From DATDAH01 sp036525535 (GTDB taxonomy: Bacteria > Actinomycetota > Acidimicrobiia > Acidimicrobiales > DATDAH01), in the NCBI GenBank assembly GCA_036525535.1, contig DATDAH010000184.1:1-24531 (forward strand): a stretch of DNA of 24,531 nt, read 5' to 3'. The notes under the pieces are model-generated. The model was given only the letters and a program-made list of their open reading frames with translations, made no database searches and was not told the origin of the DNA. Below are positions 1-7,695 of this stretch, in pieces. Positions within the stretch are counted from its first letter, which is position 1. Each line of letters begins with the position of its first letter. Both the position numbers and the translations under genes were made by a program.

Positions 1-313
1 ACGACAGGTGGTCGGTGATGGCCTCGGCGCCGGGGATCGGGTCCTCGTAGCTCCACACGATCCCGTCGTGGGTCGTGCCCCCGATCTCGATGGACCAGTA
101 GGAGGCCTCGCCCTTGAACGGGCAGGTGGTGTGGAACGACGTCTTCCGGAAGCGCTCGAGGGCCACATCCTCCCGGGGCAGGTAGTAGCGGGTGGGCAGG
201 CCGGTCTCCTCGAGGAGCAGCGGGCGGTCGCTCTCGGCGACCTTCTCGCCGTCCACGTGGACCTCCACGTGGTTCGTGCCGGGGGCGATGGTGACGGTGT
301 GGCCAGAGGTCAT
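1..313 (-). CDS. DUF427 family protein (partial, C-terminus off the left edge)
   Basis: Reading leftwards from an ATG at 313-311, an uninterrupted frame of 104 codons runs off the window edge. The translation opens MTSGHTVTIAPGTNHVEVHV and contains ETGLPTRYYLPREDV (about residues 38-52), then CPFKGEASYWS and IVWSYEDPIPGAEAI. These are the recognisable conserved blocks of the DUF427 family, small single-domain proteins of unknown biochemical role, usually about 95-125 residues, so only a short tail is missing. The family is cytosolic with no signal peptide or membrane segment, and none is seen here. The gene is divergent from the methyltransferase at 421. I can name the family with confidence but not a function. 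Confidence 0.88.
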   Translation of the reverse strand, partial: MTSGHTVTIAPGTNHVEVHVDGEKVAESDRPLLLEETGLPTRYYLPREDVALERFRKTSFHTTCPFKGEASYWSIEIGGTTHDGIVWSYEDPIPGAEAITDHLS

Positions 314-420
314 GGACTACGTGCAACGGTCGGGAGCCCCCGAGGATTCCCACCGCCCGGGCCGCACGAGCGGACGGTCTACCTTTCCGGTGGGGTACAC
401 CGACCCCTGGAGGTTTCCCG
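314..420. promoter_or_regulatory. Divergent intergenic region with an SD-led start for the methyltransferase gene
   Basis: This 107-base gap separates the divergent DUF427 and methyltransferase genes. On the plus strand a GGAGG Shine-Dalgarno sequence lies at 409-413, seven bases before the ATG at 421, and a weak TANNNT-type -10 candidate (TACCTT) lies at 380-385, which would give a leader of about 30 bases. I see no strong inverted repeat. No clear promoter is visible for the minus-strand DUF427 gene. Confidence 0.45.
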
Positions 421-1371
421 ATGCCCACTGGATCCTCGGCCCTGCCGCAACTCGAAGCGGGCGTCTTCCTGACCGACGGCGGACTCGAGACCACGCTCAT
501 CTTCGACGACGGCATCGAGCTGGCCGACTTCGCCGCCTTCACGCTGGTGGACGACCCGGCGGGTCGGGCGGCACTGGTCCGCTACTACGACCGGTATGCC
601 GCGATCGCCGTGGCTGACGGCGTCGGCATCATCCTGGAGACCCCGACCTGGCGGGCCAGCCCCGACTGGGCCGCCCGCCAGGGGATCGACGAGGCGGGCC
701 TGGCCCGACTGAACCACGAGGCCGTCGCCCTCCTGCAGGAGGTGCGCCTCCGCCACGGCACGGCATCCAGCCCCGTCCTCATCAGCGGCTGCATCGGCCC
801 CCGGGGCGACGGCTACGTGGCCGGCGAGCTCATGCCGGTGGCCGACGCCCGCCAGTACCACGCGGTGCAGGTCGAGGCCCTCGCCGACGCGGGGGTGGAC
901 CTCGTGACGGCGATCACGATGACCAACGGGGCCGAAGCCATCGGGATCGTGGAGGCGGCCCGTGCGGCAGGCCTGCCGGTCGTCATCTCCTTCACGGTGG
1001 AGACCGACGGGACGTTGCCGAGCGGCGAGGCCCTCGGCGCGGCGGTCGAGGCGGTGGACGGCGCCACTGACGGCTGCGCCGCCTACTTCATGGTCAACTG
1101 CGCCCATCCCGACCACGTCGGGCCGGTCCTCGATCCCGCCGCCGCCTGGACGCAGCGGTTGGGTGGCTTCCGGGCCAACGCCTCCCGCATGACCCACGCC
1201 GAGCTGGACGTCGCCGAGGAACTGGACCGGGGTGACCCGGCCGAACTGGCGGCCCTCTACCGGGACCTACGTGCGGTCCATCCCCAGCTCCGGGTGGTGG
1301 GCGGCTGCTGTGGCACCGACCACACCCACATCGCCGCCATCAGCGCCGCCTGCGCTCCCCGACAGGCGTAG
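421..1371 (+). CDS. Homocysteine S-methyltransferase family protein
   Basis: A 316-residue protein with the Pfam S-methyl_trans barrel fold (MmuM/BHMT-like). The family moves a methyl group from a small donor (S-methylmethionine, betaine or similar) to the thiolate of homocysteine, held by zinc. The zinc ligands are visible: Cys227 in VNCAHP and the Cys296-Cys297 pair in GGCCGT near the C-terminus, spaced as in known members. The N-terminal TDGGLET motif and ISGCIGPRGDGY also fit. The start is well supported by GGAGG seven bases upstream. The length is normal. The donor cannot be read from the sequence; betaine is attractive because a dimethylglycine dehydrogenase-type gene lies at 2730. A short convergent gap separates it from the FAD reductase. 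Confidence 0.88.
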   Translation: MPTGSSALPQLEAGVFLTDGGLETTLIFDDGIELADFAAFTLVDDPAGRAALVRYYDRYAAIAVADGVGIILETPTWRASPDWAARQGIDEAGLARLNHEAVALLQEVRLRHGTASSPVLISGCIGPRGDGYVAGELMPVADARQYHAVQVEALADAGVDLVTAITMTNGAEAIGIVEAARAAGLPVVISFTVETDGTLPSGEALGAAVEAVDGATDGCAAYFMVNCAHPDHVGPVLDPAAAWTQRLGGFRANASRMTHAELDVAEELDRGDPAELAALYRDLRAVHPQLRVVGGCCGTDHTHIAAISAACAPRQA

Positions 1372-1377
1372 AGCGCT

Positions 1378-2079
1378 TCAGCCGGTGGCGCCGAAGCGCT
1401 CGACCCGGATGCGTTCGACCGGCCAGCCGACGTCGACCAGCAGCGTGCTGGCGGCGTCGGCGAAGCCCGTCGAGCCGCAGACGTAAGCAGTGGCGCCCTC
1501 GGCCACGAGAGGGGCGGCGGGAGCGAGGTCGTCGGCCTGGATCCGGCCGACCGGACGGGTGCTGCCGGGTGGGGCGATCCGGCTGTGGACCACGGTGACC
1601 TCGGGGCCGGGGAGCTCCTCGGCGTAGTAGAGGTCCGTCGGCGTCCGCACGGACGCCACCAGACGGACCAGGTGGGACCGATCCGTGGCCCGGGCCAGGC
1701 GGAGCATGGCCATCAGCGGGACCACACCCGAGCCGCCGCCGACCAGCAGGGCGGGACCGTCCTCCCAGACGAACCAGCCGCCGATGGGGCCCCGGACCTC
1801 GAGCTCGTCGCCCGGTTCGACGACGTCGTGCAGGTAGCCCGAGACCTCGCCGTCCTCCAGGCGCTCGACGGTCAGCTCGAACTCGCCGGTCCCGTCGGGG
1901 GCGGAGGCCACCGAGTACGAGCGGGATGCGGTGTAGCCGTCCGGGGCGGTCAGGCGGATCACGTAGTGCTGGCCCGCCCGGTGGCCCGTCGGATCGTCGA
2001 GGGCGAGGCGGAAGGTCTTGACCCTCGGCGCCTCGTCCCGTACGGCCAGGACCCGGGCGCCCTGCCAGGGGCCGGCCAC
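1378..2079 (-). CDS. FAD-binding NAD(P)H oxidoreductase (ferredoxin reductase-like), probable electron donor to the molybdenum enzyme
   Basis: A 233-residue protein of the ferredoxin-NADP+ reductase superfamily. Visible are the FAD-binding RSYS motif (residues 53-56), the pyridine-nucleotide loop GGGSGVVP (about 114-121), CGSTGF (201-206) and a terminal ERFG. It contains only the FAD and NAD modules; there is no 2Fe-2S domain and no membrane segment, so it should be a soluble flavoprotein. The start is GTG, separated by a single base from the stop of the upstream sulfite-oxidase-like gene, so the two are surely cotranscribed and probably translationally coupled. The likely role, inferred from this pairing, is passing electrons from NAD(P)H to, or taking them from, the molybdenum enzyme. 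Confidence 0.88.
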   Translation of the reverse strand: MAGPWQGARVLAVRDEAPRVKTFRLALDDPTGHRAGQHYVIRLTAPDGYTASRSYSVASAPDGTGEFELTVERLEDGEVSGYLHDVVEPGDELEVRGPIGGWFVWEDGPALLVGGGSGVVPLMAMLRLARATDRSHLVRLVASVRTPTDLYYAEELPGPEVTVVHSRIAPPGSTRPVGRIQADDLAPAAPLVAEGATAYVCGSTGFADAASTLLVDVGWPVERIRVERFGATG

Positions 2080-2080
2080 C

Positions 2081-2686
2081 TCAGTCGCCCTGGTAGCGCT
2101 GTTCCAACCAGGGGTCGCCCCGGTCGTGGTAGCCGTTGCGCTCCCAGAAGCCGGGCTCGTCGTGGTCGATCAGCTGGAGGCCGGCCACGAACTTGGCGCT
2201 CTTCCAGAAGTAGAGGTGGGGGACCAGGAGGCGGGCCGGCCCGCCGTGCTGGCGGTCGAGGGGCTCCCCGTCGGCCTCCCAGGCCACCCACGCCTTGCCG
2301 CCCGTGAGGTCGGTGAGGGGCAGGTTGGTCGTGTAGGCGGTGTGGCAGAGCACCACGGCGTACTGCGCCGAGGCCTGCGGGCCGACAGCCTCCAGCAGGG
2401 TGTCGACGGAGACCCCCCGCCAGGTCATGTCGAACTTGGACCACGTGGTCACGCAGTGGATGGCGCCCTCGTAGACCGACTCGGGCAGGGCGTGCAGCTC
2501 GTCCCAGGTCCAGGTCGTCGGCCGGTCGACCGCACCGTCGATGCGAAAGGTCCACGTGTCGGTGGCCAGCGTCGGGGTGACTTCGGCGGTGAGCACGGGC
2601 CAGCTGTTCCCCGTGTCGTACTGGCCGGGAGGGAGGCGCTCGTCCCGCTCCCCGCGATCGCGTCCGAAGAAACCCCGAGTGGCCAC
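2081..2686 (-). CDS. Sulfite oxidase-like molybdopterin oxidoreductase (cytosolic)
   Basis: A 201-residue protein of the oxidoreductase molybdopterin-binding (SuoX/MsrP fold) family. Cys78 in GAIHCVTTWSK is placed as the conserved cysteine ligand of molybdenum; TWRGVSVDTLL and HGGPARLLVPHLYFWKSAKF are also typical. It has no twin-arginine signal, unlike periplasmic MsrP/YedY, and no dimerisation domain as in true sulfite oxidase, so it resembles short cytosolic members such as YuiH. The start is GTG at 2686; the nearby ATG at 2693 is out of frame. It is the first gene of an operon with the FAD reductase. Sulfite, a methionine sulfoxide or another S- or N-oxide could be the substrate; the sequence does not say. 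Confidence 0.88.
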   Translation of the reverse strand: MATRGFFGRDRGERDERLPPGQYDTGNSWPVLTAEVTPTLATDTWTFRIDGAVDRPTTWTWDELHALPESVYEGAIHCVTTWSKFDMTWRGVSVDTLLEAVGPQASAQYAVVLCHTAYTTNLPLTDLTGGKAWVAWEADGEPLDRQHGGPARLLVPHLYFWKSAKFVAGLQLIDHDEPGFWERNGYHDRGDPWLEQRYQGD

Positions 2687-2714
2687 AGCCCATTCTGACT
2701 CGACGAGGCCCGTC

Positions 2715-2720
2715 TATCCT
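2715..2720 (+). promoter_or_regulatory. Candidate -10 box (TATCCT) for a leaderless transcript
   Basis: TATCCT lies nine bases before the ATG at 2730, so transcription would begin at or next to the start codon. No Shine-Dalgarno sequence is seen. The same spacing recurs before several other genes in this window. Confidence 0.45.
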
Positions 2721-2729
2721 CGCCGCACC

Positions 2730-5207
2730 ATGAGCGACGGCACCCGTGACCTGCCCGATCGGGCCCAGGTCGTCATCGTCGGTGGGGGGATCATCGGGAC
2801 CTCCATCGCCTACCACCTGACCAAGGCCGGGTGGACCGACGTCCTCCTGCTCGAGCGCCACCAGCTCACCGCGGGCACGACTTGGCACGCCGCCGGCCTC
2901 ATCACCTCGGCCGGCTTCACCGACGAGACCACGCTCTGGATGAGCGAGTACAGCCGGGACCTCTACGAGCGCCTCGAGGCCGAGACCGGGTTGGCCACCG
3001 GCTTCATGAAGATCGGCCACCTCCACCTGGCCACGTCCCCCCAGCGCCTGGAGGCCATGCGCCGGGAGCACGCCTTCCAGTCAGGGTTCGGCATCGAGAG
3101 CCACCTGATCGGGGCGGCCGAGGTGGCCGAGATGTGGCCCATGGCCCGGGTCGACGACGTCCTGGGAGCGATCTACAACCCCAACGACGGGCGGGCCAAC
3201 CCGGTGGACGTCACCATGTCCCTGGCTCGGGGCGCCCGGGACGGTGGGGCCCGGATCGTGCAGGGCGTGGGCGTCAGCGCCCTGCGGGTGAGCGACGGCC
3301 GGGTGACCGGTGTCGATACCGACGGGGGGCCGGTCGAGGCCGAGCACGTCGTCCTGGCCTGCGGGATGTGGACCCGGGAGCTGGCGGCGGCAGCCGGGGT
3401 CAACGTGCCCCTGCAGGCGGCCGAGCACTACTACCTGCTGACCGAGCCCTTCGAGGGCTGTCACCGCGACCTGCCGGTCATCGAGGACCCCGAGCGCTAT
3501 GGCTACTACCGGGAGGAGGGGGGCGGACTGCTGGTCGGCCTGTTCGAGCCCGTCGGCGCGGCCTGGAAGGCCGAGGGCATCCCCCACGACGCCGCCTTCA
3601 CCACCCTGGACCCGGACTGGGACCGGATGGCGCCCTTCGTCGAAGACGCCATGGGTCGAGTCCCGGCGCTGAAGGACGTGGGCATCAAGCAGCTCTTCTG
3701 CGGCCCCGAGTCCTTCACCACCAACCTGCACCCCCACCTCGGCCCGACACCAGAGGTCGACGGCCTCTGGGTGGCGGCCGGCCTGAACTCCCTGGGCATC
3801 CTGCTGGGCGGTGGGGTGGGCTCGGTGATGGCGCAGTGGATGACCGAGGGCGTCGCCCCCCAGGACGTCACCCACTACCACGTCGACCGGGCCCTGCCCT
3901 TCGAGGCGACGGGGGCCTACCGCACCGATCGCACCGTCGAGCTGCTGGGGGCGTTGTTCGGGGACGCCGTCTTCCCCAACTGGGAGCCGGAGTCGGCCCG
4001 GGGCATCCGCCGCAGCGTGATCCACGACAAGCTCGTGGCTCAGGGGGCCAGCTTCGGCGTGTCCATGGGCTGGGAGTTCCCCCTCTGGTTCGCCGGTGAC
4101 GGTCAGACGCCCGACCCCCCGACGCCGGACACGGCGTTCGCCCGCGGCCACTCCTTCGAGCGGGCCCGCCTCGAGCACGTGGCCGTGCGGGAAGCGGTCG
4201 GGGTCATGGACATGTCCCTCATGGCCAAGTTCCGGGTCACCGGGCCCGACGCCTGCCGGGTGCTGAACCACCTCTCGGCCGCCGACGTCGACACCGAGAT
4301 CGGCAGGGTCGTGTACACGCCGTGGTGCAACCCCGGCGGGGGGATGGAGGCCGACCTCACCGTCACCCGCCTGGCCGAGGACCACTACAACGTCATCACC
4401 AGCGACGTGATCCAGACCCGGATCCTGTGGATGATCCGCCGCGCCATCCGGGCCCTGGACGCCGAGGCCGCCGTGGTCGAGCACACCTCGGGCACGGCGC
4501 TGTTCACGGTGCAGGGGCCGAACTCCCGGGCGCTCCTGCAGCGGTTGTCGCCCGCCGACTTCTCGAATGCGGCCTTCCCCTACCTGTCCGCCCGGCCCCT
4601 CGAAGTCGGCTACGCCCCGGTCCTCGCCCTGCGGGTGACCTATCTCGGCGAGCTGGGCTACGAGCTGCACGTCCCCGCCGACCTCGCCGGCGGCGTGTAC
4701 GAGCACCTCTTCGCCGCGGGCGGCGACCTCGGACTGGTGCCCACGGGCCTGTCGGCGCTGAGCACCCTGCGCCTGGAGAAGGGCTACCGGGACTACGGGC
4801 ACGACATCGACAACCTGGACACCCCGCTCGAGGCCGGCCTCGGCTTCACCGTCGGGTGGGACAAGGCCGACTTCGTCGGACGGGACGCCCTCGTGGCCCA
4901 GAAGGCGGCCGGCACGCCGGCCAAGCGCCATTTGAGCTTCCTGCTGGACGATCCCGACCCCCTCCTGTTCGGCGGCGAAGGCGTCTACCGCGACGGCCGG
5001 TGGGTGGGCTACCTGCGGGCCGGGGCGTTCGGTCACACCCTGGGCGCCTCGGTCGGGCTGGGCTCGGTCGCCTGCGCCGAGGGGGTCACCAAGGACTGGA
5101 TCGATGCTGGCGCCTGGACCATCGACGTGGCCGGCCAGTGCCACGCCGCCCGCCCCAGCCTGGCTCCCCTCTACGACCCCAAGCGCGAGCGCATCCTCGC
5201 CGAGTGA
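2730..5207 (+). CDS. FAD-dependent dimethylglycine/sarcosine dehydrogenase-type oxidoreductase fused to a GcvT aminomethyltransferase module
   Basis: An 825-residue two-part enzyme. The N-terminal half is a DAO-type flavoprotein with the dinucleotide motif VVIVGGGIIGTS (residues 14-25) and TTWHAAGL, whose His53 matches the covalently flavinylated histidine of dimethylglycine and sarcosine dehydrogenases. From about residue 430 onward it carries GcvT and GcvT C-terminal domains (YLGELGYELHVPAD, EKGYRDYGHDIDN, TPLEAGLGF). The family oxidatively N-demethylates a methylamine substrate and passes the one-carbon unit to tetrahydrofolate. The length fits the family (about 800-870). The ATG at 2730 was chosen over longer in-frame versions because the protein begins normally just before the Rossmann fold and a -10 box sits directly upstream. 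The substrate is unproven. Confidence 0.9.
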   Translation: MSDGTRDLPDRAQVVIVGGGIIGTSIAYHLTKAGWTDVLLLERHQLTAGTTWHAAGLITSAGFTDETTLWMSEYSRDLYERLEAETGLATGFMKIGHLHLATSPQRLEAMRREHAFQSGFGIESHLIGAAEVAEMWPMARVDDVLGAIYNPNDGRANPVDVTMSLARGARDGGARIVQGVGVSALRVSDGRVTGVDTDGGPVEAEHVVLACGMWTRELAAAAGVNVPLQAAEHYYLLTEPFEGCHRDLPVIEDPERYGYYREEGGGLLVGLFEPVGAAWKAEGIPHDAAFTTLDPDWDRMAPFVEDAMGRVPALKDVGIKQLFCGPESFTTNLHPHLGPTPEVDGLWVAAGLNSLGILLGGGVGSVMAQWMTEGVAPQDVTHYHVDRALPFEATGAYRTDRTVELLGALFGDAVFPNWEPESARGIRRSVIHDKLVAQGASFGVSMGWEFPLWFAGDGQTPDPPTPDTAFARGHSFERARLEHVAVREAVGVMDMSLMAKFRVTGPDACRVLNHLSAADVDTEIGRVVYTPWCNPGGGMEADLTVTRLAEDHYNVITSDVIQTRILWMIRRAIRALDAEAAVVEHTSGTALFTVQGPNSRALLQRLSPADFSNAAFPYLSARPLEVGYAPVLALRVTYLGELGYELHVPADLAGGVYEHLFAAGGDLGLVPTGLSALSTLRLEKGYRDYGHDIDNLDTPLEAGLGFTVGWDKADFVGRDALVAQKAAGTPAKRHLSFLLDDPDPLLFGGEGVYRDGRWVGYLRAGAFGHTLGASVGLGSVACAEGVTKDWIDAGAWTIDVAGQCHAARPSLAPLYDPKRERILAE

Positions 5208-5208
5208 C

Positions 5209-5260
5209 GCTGCGCAGCGGAGCGCAGCAGCTTCAACGGCTCTCCTGATGGGCGGAGCCC
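5209..5260. terminator. Hairpins between convergent genes
   Basis: Between convergent stop codons a perfect 7-bp stem GCTGCGC/GCGCAGC (5209-5215 and 5222-5228, six-base loop) begins directly after the stop of the flavoprotein gene, and a second small stem GGGC-GGA-GCCC lies at 5250-5260. There is no T-tract. The position suits a bidirectional terminator. The region from 5209 to 5275 is full of short GGAGCGCAGC and GGAGGCCGCAGGCC-like units, as seen in dispersed intergenic repeats of high-GC actinobacteria. Confidence 0.4.
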
Positions 5261-5282
5261 GGAGGCCGCAGGCCGACCGATG

Positions 5283-6431
5283 TCACGTGAGCTCGGCGAC
5301 GGCCTCGAGGAGGCGGTCGATGTCGGACTCGTCGTTGTAGCGGACGATGCTGGCCCGCACCACGCCGCCGCGTTCGGTGAGGCCGAGGGCTCCGACCAGC
5401 TCGCTGGCGTAGTTGTCGCCCGACCAGACCGACACCTCACGCGAGGCGATGTGAGCCGCGACCTCGTCCGGCGCCCGGTCGCCGAGGTTGAAGATCGTGG
5501 TCGGCGCCCGCTCGTCCCCGCCGGTGGGGGCGTAGAGGTCGATGCCGGCCATCCCCCGCAACCCCGTCTCCAGGCGGTGGAGCAGGGCCAGCTCGACGGG
5601 GGCCGGGTCGGGCTCGCCCAGCAGGAACTCGGCCGCCGCAGTGATCCCGGCGATGCTCTCGAAGGCCGGTGTGCCCGTCTCGAAGCGGGGGGCACCCTCG
5701 TAGTCGGCGGGCCGGACGCGGTAGGGCTCGACCGTGGTGAGCAGGTCGGCGGTCAGGGCGAGCACGCCGACGTGGGGGCCGTACCACTTGTAGGAGGAGG
5801 TCATCAGCGAGTCCACGCCCAGCTCGTCCCGGCGCGTGCGCAGGTGGGGGACCCGGGCGACGGCGTCGAGGTGGACCCGGGCGCCGGCGGCGTGGGCCCG
5901 CTCGACGATGGCCGCGAGAGGGGGAACGGCCCCGGTCAGGTTGGACGCGCCGGTGACCGCCACCCACGCCACGCCCCCGGGGGCCAGGAGCGCGTCGAGG
6001 ACGTCGAGGTCGAGGTTGCCGTCCTCGCTGAGGGGCCACAGGACGACCTCGGCCCCGACGTCGGCGGCCATGGACATCCAGGTCGACACGTTGCTGTCGT
6101 GGTCGAGCTGGGTGCAGACGATCCGGTCACCAGGGCCCAGGAGCCGGCCGAGGGCCCGGGTGAATCCCAGGAGCAGGGTGGTCGAGTTGGGGCCGAACAC
6201 GACGTCGCCGTCGCCCCGGCCGACCAGCTCACCCACCGTCGACCGAGCCCGCGCCATGAGGTCGTCGCACGCCGTGCTGGCGGCGAAGGACCCGCCCAGG
6301 TTGCTGGCGCAAGGGGAGCGCATGAAGTCGGTCATGGCGTCGATGGCCGTGTCGACCATGAGGGTCCCGGCGGCGCCGTCGAGGCGGGCCCAGCCGTCGG
6401 CGAGCCCGGGGAAGCGGTCGCGGGAGGTCAC
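5283..6431 (-). CDS. Cysteine desulfurase-like PLP-dependent aminotransferase (class V)
   Basis: A 382-residue class V aminotransferase-fold protein of the cysteine desulfurase-like (VC1184-type) subfamily. His111 in QLDHDSNVSTW, Asp189 in HLDAVARVPH and Lys215 in SSYKWYGPH fit PLP stacking, pyridine-nitrogen contact and Schiff-base roles. The C-terminal loop where SufS/IscS enzymes carry the catalytic cysteine reads SGDNYASELV here, without cysteine, so true desulfurase activity by that mechanism is unlikely and the reaction is unknown. The GTG start at 6431 lies seven bases after the MFS stop; the longer frame reaching to 6575 overlaps the MFS gene and has an atypical N-terminus. It is the last gene of the regulator-transporter-enzyme operon. 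Confidence 0.88.
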   Translation of the reverse strand: MTSRDRFPGLADGWARLDGAAGTLMVDTAIDAMTDFMRSPCASNLGGSFAASTACDDLMARARSTVGELVGRGDGDVVFGPNSTTLLLGFTRALGRLLGPGDRIVCTQLDHDSNVSTWMSMAADVGAEVVLWPLSEDGNLDLDVLDALLAPGGVAWVAVTGASNLTGAVPPLAAIVERAHAAGARVHLDAVARVPHLRTRRDELGVDSLMTSSYKWYGPHVGVLALTADLLTTVEPYRVRPADYEGAPRFETGTPAFESIAGITAAAEFLLGEPDPAPVELALLHRLETGLRGMAGIDLYAPTGGDERAPTTIFNLGDRAPDEVAAHIASREVSVWSGDNYASELVGALGLTERGGVVRASIVRYNDESDIDRLLEAVAELT

Positions 6432-6438
6432 GGCCTGA

Positions 6439-7695
6439 TCATGGCCCAGCCCGGGCGTCTTGGTTGCGGGCCGCCAGCTCCCGTCCCGCCACGGGGTAGA
6501 GCGGGGCACCGGCGAGCAGGAGGATGGCGCACAGGGCGAAGGCGGTGCCGATGCCGGGCCCGGCGGCCACGACACCGAGTCCGACGTCGGCCGCGGTGCC
6601 GCCCAGCCGGGCGACCAGGCTGGAGACGGACAGGATCGTCGTGCGCCGGCCCTCGTCGACGAGGCGGTGGACCATCCCGTAGTGCACGGCGTTGGCGGCG
6701 CCGTGGACGAGGTAGAAGGCGAGGTAGCCGGTGATCAGGCCGACGGGCCCGGCCACGACCGCCATGAGGGCCACGGCGGCGGCCTGGACGATGCGGGTGA
6801 CGACCCCCGCCCGAGCCGGGGTCCGGCACCACCGGACCAGGGTGCCGGTCCCGGCGGCGCCGAGGCCGGAGATGGACCAGGCCACCGCCGCGGTCACCCC
6901 GAGCACGGCCACGCCCTGCTCGGGGCTGCCCAGGACCTCGACCAGGCGCGGCCCGCTGAGGAACTCCACGCCGACCAGGCCGGCGCCCCACAGCAGCTCG
7001 ATGAGCACGAGGGCCCGCAGGCCGGGGCTCTCGCGCACGATGGACAGGCCGTCGCGCACCGCGGTCGGCGTCTCCCGCACCGCTTCGCGGGCCCGGCCGC
7101 CGTGCCGGGCGGGATCGTCGGTGACCAGCCGGCTCACGGCCACGACGTTGGCCACCGAGAAGCAAAGCCCGGCGACGACCGGGAGCACGAGGGCGTCGAT
7201 GCCGGCGATCGGGCCGATGGTGACGAGGAACGCCGCCAGCAGGGCCCCGCCGGAGATGGCGATGCTGAGGGCCGCCCCACCGTGGGCGATGCCCCGCTCG
7301 ATGTCGGCGGCCTCGTCCAGCCGGAGCGCCCGGTCGACGTACCAGGCCTCGAGGGGACCCGAGTCCAGGGCCCTCGACACGCCCATGACCCCCCACGCCA
7401 CGGCGAACAGCAGGAACGAGTCGGCCGCGATGAACAGGACCAGGGCGAGGCTTTCGACGGCCCCGGACGTCAGGAGCACCCGGCGGGGGCCGAGGGTGTC
7501 AGCCAGCCCGCCGGTGGGGAGCTCGAGGAGGAGGACCAGCACGCCTTGGGCGGCGGCCGCCACGCCGATCTGGGCCAAGGTCAGGCCGCGGCTCTGCATG
7601 AGCACGACCAGGGTCGGGATCACACAGCCGGTGCCGGCCCAACGCAGCGACGACAGCAGGATGAAGCGGCGGCGGTGCGCGTCGGCCGGGCTCAT
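6439..7695 (-). CDS. MFS transporter
   Basis: A 418-residue inner-membrane protein with about twelve hydrophobic segments in two halves. The cytoplasmic loop between helices 2 and 3 carries GGLADTLGPRR, the MFS motif A pattern (GxLaDrxGxRx). It most resembles drug or metabolite efflux-type MFS proteins, but direction and substrate cannot be read from the sequence. Its ATG overlaps the stop of the upstream ArsR-type regulator in an ATGA junction (7692-7695), and the PLP enzyme follows seven bases after its stop, so the three are one transcription unit. Expression should therefore be controlled through the palindrome at 8280-8319, with the ligand of the regulator probably being the transported or metabolised compound. 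Confidence 0.9.
   Translation of the reverse strand: MSPADAHRRRFILLSSLRWAGTGCVIPTLVVLMQSRGLTLAQIGVAAAAQGVLVLLLELPTGGLADTLGPRRVLLTSGAVESLALVLFIAADSFLLFAVAWGVMGVSRALDSGPLEAWYVDRALRLDEAADIERGIAHGGAALSIAISGGALLAAFLVTIGPIAGIDALVLPVVAGLCFSVANVVAVSRLVTDDPARHGGRAREAVRETPTAVRDGLSIVRESPGLRALVLIELLWGAGLVGVEFLSGPRLVEVLGSPEQGVAVLGVTAAVAWSISGLGAAGTGTLVRWCRTPARAGVVTRIVQAAAVALMAVVAGPVGLITGYLAFYLVHGAANAVHYGMVHRLVDEGRRTTILSVSSLVARLGGTAADVGLGVVAAGPGIGTAFALCAILLLAGAPLYPVAGRELAARNQDARAGP

Noticed and set aside
3081..5144. A 687-codon open frame on the minus strand opposite the flavoprotein gene
   Set aside because: It is antisense to a strongly recognisable enzyme, with low-complexity Gly/Val/Arg/Asp-rich translation typical of GC-rich shadow frames.
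6432..6575. Longer start of the PLP enzyme at 6575
   Set aside because: The extension lies inside the MFS gene and reads as low-complexity Pro/Ser/Ala; GTG 6431 just after the MFS stop is the natural start.
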